Source of the DNA: Muribaculaceae bacterium
Lineage (GTDB): Bacteria > Bacteroidota > Bacteroidia > Bacteroidales > Muribaculaceae
DNA length: 37,261 nucleotides
Reading direction: 5' to 3'
Assembly (NCBI GenBank): GCA_017619355.1
Contig: JAFZSO010000015.1
Location: 1 to 37,261 of the forward strand
The notes under the pieces were generated by a model. The model was not told the origin of the DNA. It worked only from the letters and a program-made list of their open reading frames with translations, and made no database searches. Positions 34,820 through 37,261 of this stretch are shown piece by piece; position 1 is the stretch's first letter, and each line of letters opens with the position of its first letter. Made by a program: the position numbers and the translations under genes.

Positions 34820-36448
34820 TTAAAACGAGTCGGGGGTTATGGGGAAGGCGGCCTGATGCTTGCTGAAGGCCTTCAGGGCGGCATCAATCGTCTTGTCGTT
34901 GCGGTTGTAGATGGGATAGAAGGCACTTTGTCCAAACAGGTCGCGTGCAATCAAGGCCTTGATGTTCTTGATTATCAGGTCTTTCGACTGGTTGATGTAA
35001 TACCAGCGTGCCGGAATGCCTTGTTGCGAGGCAAAGTCGACGAAGTCGTTGAGCAGCTGTTCGTTGTTGGTGAGCAGCCTGAGCAGTTGCTTGTGGTCCT
35101 TGGCTTCGATGAGGGCCTTGCGGTTGCTCTGGACATATTTGAGCACAAACTGCGGAATGATGCCGGCATTGCTCACAGCTATGTAATAGGAGTTGATGCC
35201 CGTAGTGTCTTGCGGCACAAAGATGTCGGGGATGATGCCGCCACCGCCATACACGGTGCGTCCGTGCAGGGTCTTGAACTGCTGCTTCTCGTCGGTCTTG
35301 ATGCTGTCGCGACTGTAGAGCTCGCCTTTGGTGTATCGGTCGAGCAGTTCTTTCTCGTAGGAGAGCAGGCCGTGAGCCTTGTAGTCCTTCTGAATGCATC
35401 GGCCGCTTGGGGTGTAGTAGCGAGCAACGGTGAGCCTGATGGCACTCTTGTCGCCCAGGTCGAACTGCTTCTGCACAAGACCTTTGCCAAATGAGCGGCA
35501 GCCCACCACCAGACCGCGGTCGTTGTCCTGAATGGCGCCTGCAAAGATTTCGCTGGCGCTTGCCGAGAACTCGTCGATGAGCACGATAATCTCATCTTCC
35601 TTGAACGAGCCGTTGCCGTCGCTCCACACCTTGGTGTCGTTGTTCTTGTAGCGGCCCTTGGTAGAAACAATCAGCTGATTGGCTGGCAGGAACTCGTTGG
35701 CCATGTAGATGGCCATCTCCATGTAGCCGCCACCATTGCCTCGCAGGTCGACGATGTAGCGTCGGGCACCTTCAGACTTGAGGCTGGTGAGAGCAAGCAT
35801 GAACTCGTCGTAGGTGGTGCGGCCAAACTGGTTCACCCTCACATAGCCTATGTTCTTGTCAATCATGTAGGCGGCATCAACGGCCTTGACGGGCACATCG
35901 TCGCGCTCCACCACAAAGGTTATGGGCTTGCTCGAGGTCATGCGCTTGATTTCGAGTTTCACCTTGGAGTTCTTCTTGCCGCGCAGCGTTTCCTTGATCT
36001 CGTTCTGGTCGAGGCCTACGAGCGATTTGCCATTGGCCGAGATGATTCTGTCGCCCGCCACAATACCGGCTTTCTCGGAGGGACCGCCCGGAATCACCTC
36101 AATCACATAGAGGGTGTCGCCGTCCATCTGGAATGAGATGCCAATGCCGCTAAAGCTGCCGTTCAGGTCTTCTTCGGCGAGCTGCAATTCCTTGGCCGAG
36201 AGATAGTAGGAGTGGGGGTCGAGGTTGCCGAGCAACTCAGGGATGGTGAGTTCGATGAGGCTGTCGACCTCGATGTTATCGACATATTCGTTGGAGACGA
36301 GATTCAGGATGTTGTTGAGTTTGCGGTCATATTCGCCCGCTTTCTTGCCCGAGAACAGCAGACCGAGCCAGATGCCCACCACCAGCGAGGCTGCAATGGC
36401 AATGGGAACCCAGGAAAACGGCTGACGATCGTTGGCGTTGGTGTTCAT
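34820..36448 (-). CDS. S41 family C-terminal processing protease
   Basis: Membrane-anchored tail-specific protease of the CtpA/Prc family, active on the periplasmic side. The 542-residue protein has an N-terminal uncleaved signal anchor (about 13-33, PIAIAASLVVGIWLGLLF), an N-terminal helical segment, a PDZ domain (about 97-170, GIGISFQ and EKAGIVAGDRI) and the S41 catalytic domain (about 190-400) with RGNGGGYMEMA, the Ser/Lys dyad S297 (EFSASASEIF) and K322 (GKGLVQ), spaced 25 residues as in CtpA. The C-terminal 120 residues are an extra helical domain. It sits between dCMP deaminase (8-base gap) and the cyclo-ligase (3-base gap). Confidence 0.95.
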   Translation of the reverse strand: MNTNANDRQPFSWVPIAIAASLVVGIWLGLLFSGKKAGEYDRKLNNILNLVSNEYVDNIEVDSLIELTIPELLGNLDPHSYYLSAKELQLAEEDLNGSFSGIGISFQMDGDTLYVIEVIPGGPSEKAGIVAGDRIISANGKSLVGLDQNEIKETLRGKKNSKVKLEIKRMTSSKPITFVVERDDVPVKAVDAAYMIDKNIGYVRVNQFGRTTYDEFMLALTSLKSEGARRYIVDLRGNGGGYMEMAIYMANEFLPANQLIVSTKGRYKNNDTKVWSDGNGSFKEDEIIVLIDEFSASASEIFAGAIQDNDRGLVVGCRSFGKGLVQKQFDLGDKSAIRLTVARYYTPSGRCIQKDYKAHGLLSYEKELLDRYTKGELYSRDSIKTDEKQQFKTLHGRTVYGGGGIIPDIFVPQDTTGINSYYIAVSNAGIIPQFVLKYVQSNRKALIEAKDHKQLLRLLTNNEQLLNDFVDFASQQGIPARWYYINQSKDLIIKNIKALIARDLFGQSAFYPIYNRNDKTIDAALKAFSKHQAAFPITPDSF

Positions 36449-36456
36449 AGTGTGGG

Positions 36457-36915
36457 CTAAATTAAATCTTCAACAATCCCGTCTTTATTGTCTGAGAGAC
36501 ACACACATTCGATGCCTGCACGCTTGAGCAGGTCTACGCCGTCGGTGAGCCGGTAAATCTCGCCGAAGACCACCCGCTTGATGCCTGCCTGGATAATGAG
36601 CTTGGCGCACTCGATGCAGGGCGAGGTGGTCACATACAGGGTGGCTCCCTTGCTGCTGTTGTTGCTCTGCGCCACTTTGGTGATGGCGTTGGCCTCGGCA
36701 TGGAGCACATAGGCCTTGGTGTTGTCGTTCTCGTCCTCACAAATGTTCTCAAAGCCGACAGGTGTGCCGTTATAGCCGTCGGAGATGATCATCTTGTCCT
36801 TGACGAGAAGGGCGCCCACTTGCCGGCGCTTGCAATAGGAGTTCTCGGCCCAGATTCGCGCCATGCGCAGATAACGGGCATCGAGTAGTGCTGTTTTTTG
36901 CTGAATATCAGTCAT
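36457..36915 (-). CDS. dCMP deaminase family protein
   Basis: Zinc-dependent deaminase that converts dCMP to dUMP for thymidylate synthesis; some family members in other bacteria are annotated ComEB. The 152-residue protein has the zinc/catalytic motif HAEANAI with H72 and proton donor E74, and the second half of the site TSPCIECAK with C100 and C103. RQVGALLVKDKMIISDGYNGTPVGF (31-55) is typical of deoxycytidylate deaminases. ATG 36913-36915 is the family start. It is the first gene of the six-gene minus-strand run, behind the promoter at 36965-36997. Confidence 0.93.
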   Translation of the reverse strand: MTDIQQKTALLDARYLRMARIWAENSYCKRRQVGALLVKDKMIISDGYNGTPVGFENICEDENDNTKAYVLHAEANAITKVAQSNNSSKGATLYVTTSPCIECAKLIIQAGIKRVVFGEIYRLTDGVDLLKRAGIECVCLSDNKDGIVEDLI

Positions 36916-36964
36916 TTCGGCATCTAAACAAACAGGGTGACAATAAAGCTTTCAATCAATAGTA

Positions 36965-36997
36965 CAAAAGTAGTGAAAAAAACAAATACAAAACAAA
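36965..36997 (-). promoter_or_regulatory. sigma-ABfr promoter of the dCMP deaminase-to-M16 operon
   Basis: On the minus strand TTTG (36994-36997), a 21-base spacer and TACTTTTG (36965-36972) match both promoter elements. The start of transcription is expected near 36958, leaving a leader of about 43 bases before the deaminase ATG. The run of six genes has gaps of 0-25 bases and a single strong terminator at its end. Confidence 0.7.
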
Positions 36998-37034
36998 GTT
37001 TTGTCCACAATTTTTCAAACTACAATATTAAACA

Positions 37035-37066
37035 AGTAGACGAGTAGAATAGTAGAGTAGTAGAAT
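37035..37066. repeat. 8-bp tandem repeat AGTAGANN, four units
   Basis: Consecutive units AGTAGACG, AGTAGAAT, AGTAGAGT, AGTAGAAT, without gaps, run into the dispersed repeat at 37059. Confidence 0.75.
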
Positions 37067-37106
37067 AGGTTGTTTTGACGACGTGGGGCTCTAAGGAGTT
37101 GAGGAG
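37059..37106. repeat. Dispersed repeat, right copy (inverted relative to 25623-25670)
   Basis: Reads AGTAGAATAGGTTG, 18 bases, CTAAGGAGTTGAGGAG on the plus strand. Both outer blocks are identical to the reverse complement of the left copy; 11 of the 18 middle bases also agree. Confidence 0.8.
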
Positions 37107-37172
37107 TTTGGGAGAAGGGAACTACGGATTAATCTCTAAGTTTGCAGCGGCTAAGAAAAGATAAGATAAATC

Positions 37173-37203
37173 TTGCTTAGTAAGGTTTGGTTCCCTACCT
37201 TTG
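37173..37203 (+). promoter_or_regulatory. sigma-ABfr-type promoter facing the right edge
   Basis: TTG at 37173-37175, a 20-base spacer and TACCTTTG at 37196-37203 fit the Bacteroidetes consensus. The predicted transcript (from about 37208) begins with a purine-rich leader and leaves the window, so its gene is unknown. Confidence 0.6.
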
Positions 37204-37261
37204 TTGTAAGAAGGAGGAACCGGCCTGCTGGAGAGGGAAACTTTGGATTTATCAGGGATAA

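Larger units (their letters stand above)
36916..37261. other. Right-edge intergenic region with divergent promoters and repeats
   Basis: No gene is seen in these 346 bases. The left third is A-rich and holds the minus-strand operon promoter. Then come an 8-base tandem repeat (37035-37066), the right copy of the dispersed repeat (37059-37106), a 23-base imperfect direct repeat (37112-37134 and 37231-37253) and a plus-strand promoter (37173-37203) that should drive a gene beyond the window. Confidence 0.65.

Overview
This window reads as chromosomal DNA of a gut-type Bacteroidales bacterium (Bacteroides, Prevotella or Muribaculaceae-like; the genus cannot be fixed from sequence alone). The signs are TAnnTTTG-type (sigma-ABfr) -7 promoter elements, start codons without strong Shine-Dalgarno sequences, the Bacteroidetes-only family DUF4924, large secreted proteins with C-terminal sorting-like tails, an animal/fungal-type (GT3) glycogen synthase, and a decarboxylating methylmalonyl-CoA module for propionate formation. 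I see no rRNA, tRNA, CRISPR array, phage or insertion sequence.

Layout. 1-2453 (minus): operon crp/fnr-type regulator, DUF4924, rfbD, prfC (prfC cut by the left edge). 2584-12469 (minus): three exported proteins, a 1552-residue leucine-rich-repeat protein with a CBM26-like module, a 1369-residue zinc amidase with extra beta-rich domains, and a TolB/PD40-like beta-propeller overlapping the amidase by 4 bases. 12672-15399 (minus): prs and a cytoplasmic GH13 amylase. 15481-20196 (minus): mce, mmdA, an OadG-like subunit carrying a lamin-tail-like domain, a biotin carrier and the sodium-pump beta subunit; together they convert methylmalonyl-CoA to propionyl-CoA and export Na+. 20557-24594 (plus): dnaK and a secreted dockerin-tailed protein. 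24595-25911: a 1.3-kb gene-free stretch with a promoter, a candidate structured RNA and several repeat families. 25912-30098 (plus): glycogen synthase and glucan phosphorylase. 30187-36915 (minus): a six-gene run, dCMP deaminase, S41 protease, 5-formyl-THF cyclo-ligase, degenerate RIC/hemerythrin-like protein, LuxR-type regulator and M16 peptidase. 36916-37261: divergent promoters and repeats.

How it fits together. Glycogen synthase, phosphorylase and the GH13 enzyme point to storage and use of alpha-glucan; the mce-mmd operon points to fermentation through succinate to propionate. The exported LRR, amidase, dockerin and M16 proteins act at the cell envelope.

The most interesting parts are (i) the candidate ncRNA at about 24868-25080, which has a near-perfect promoter and an 18-bp stem starting at the predicted transcription start; (ii) palindromic repeats with a compensatory base change; (iii) a 48-bp repeat present in inverted orientation at 25.6 and 37.1 kb; (iv) a RIC-like protein that has lost nearly all iron ligands, coupled to a LuxR regulator; and (v) the lamin-tail/OadG fusion.
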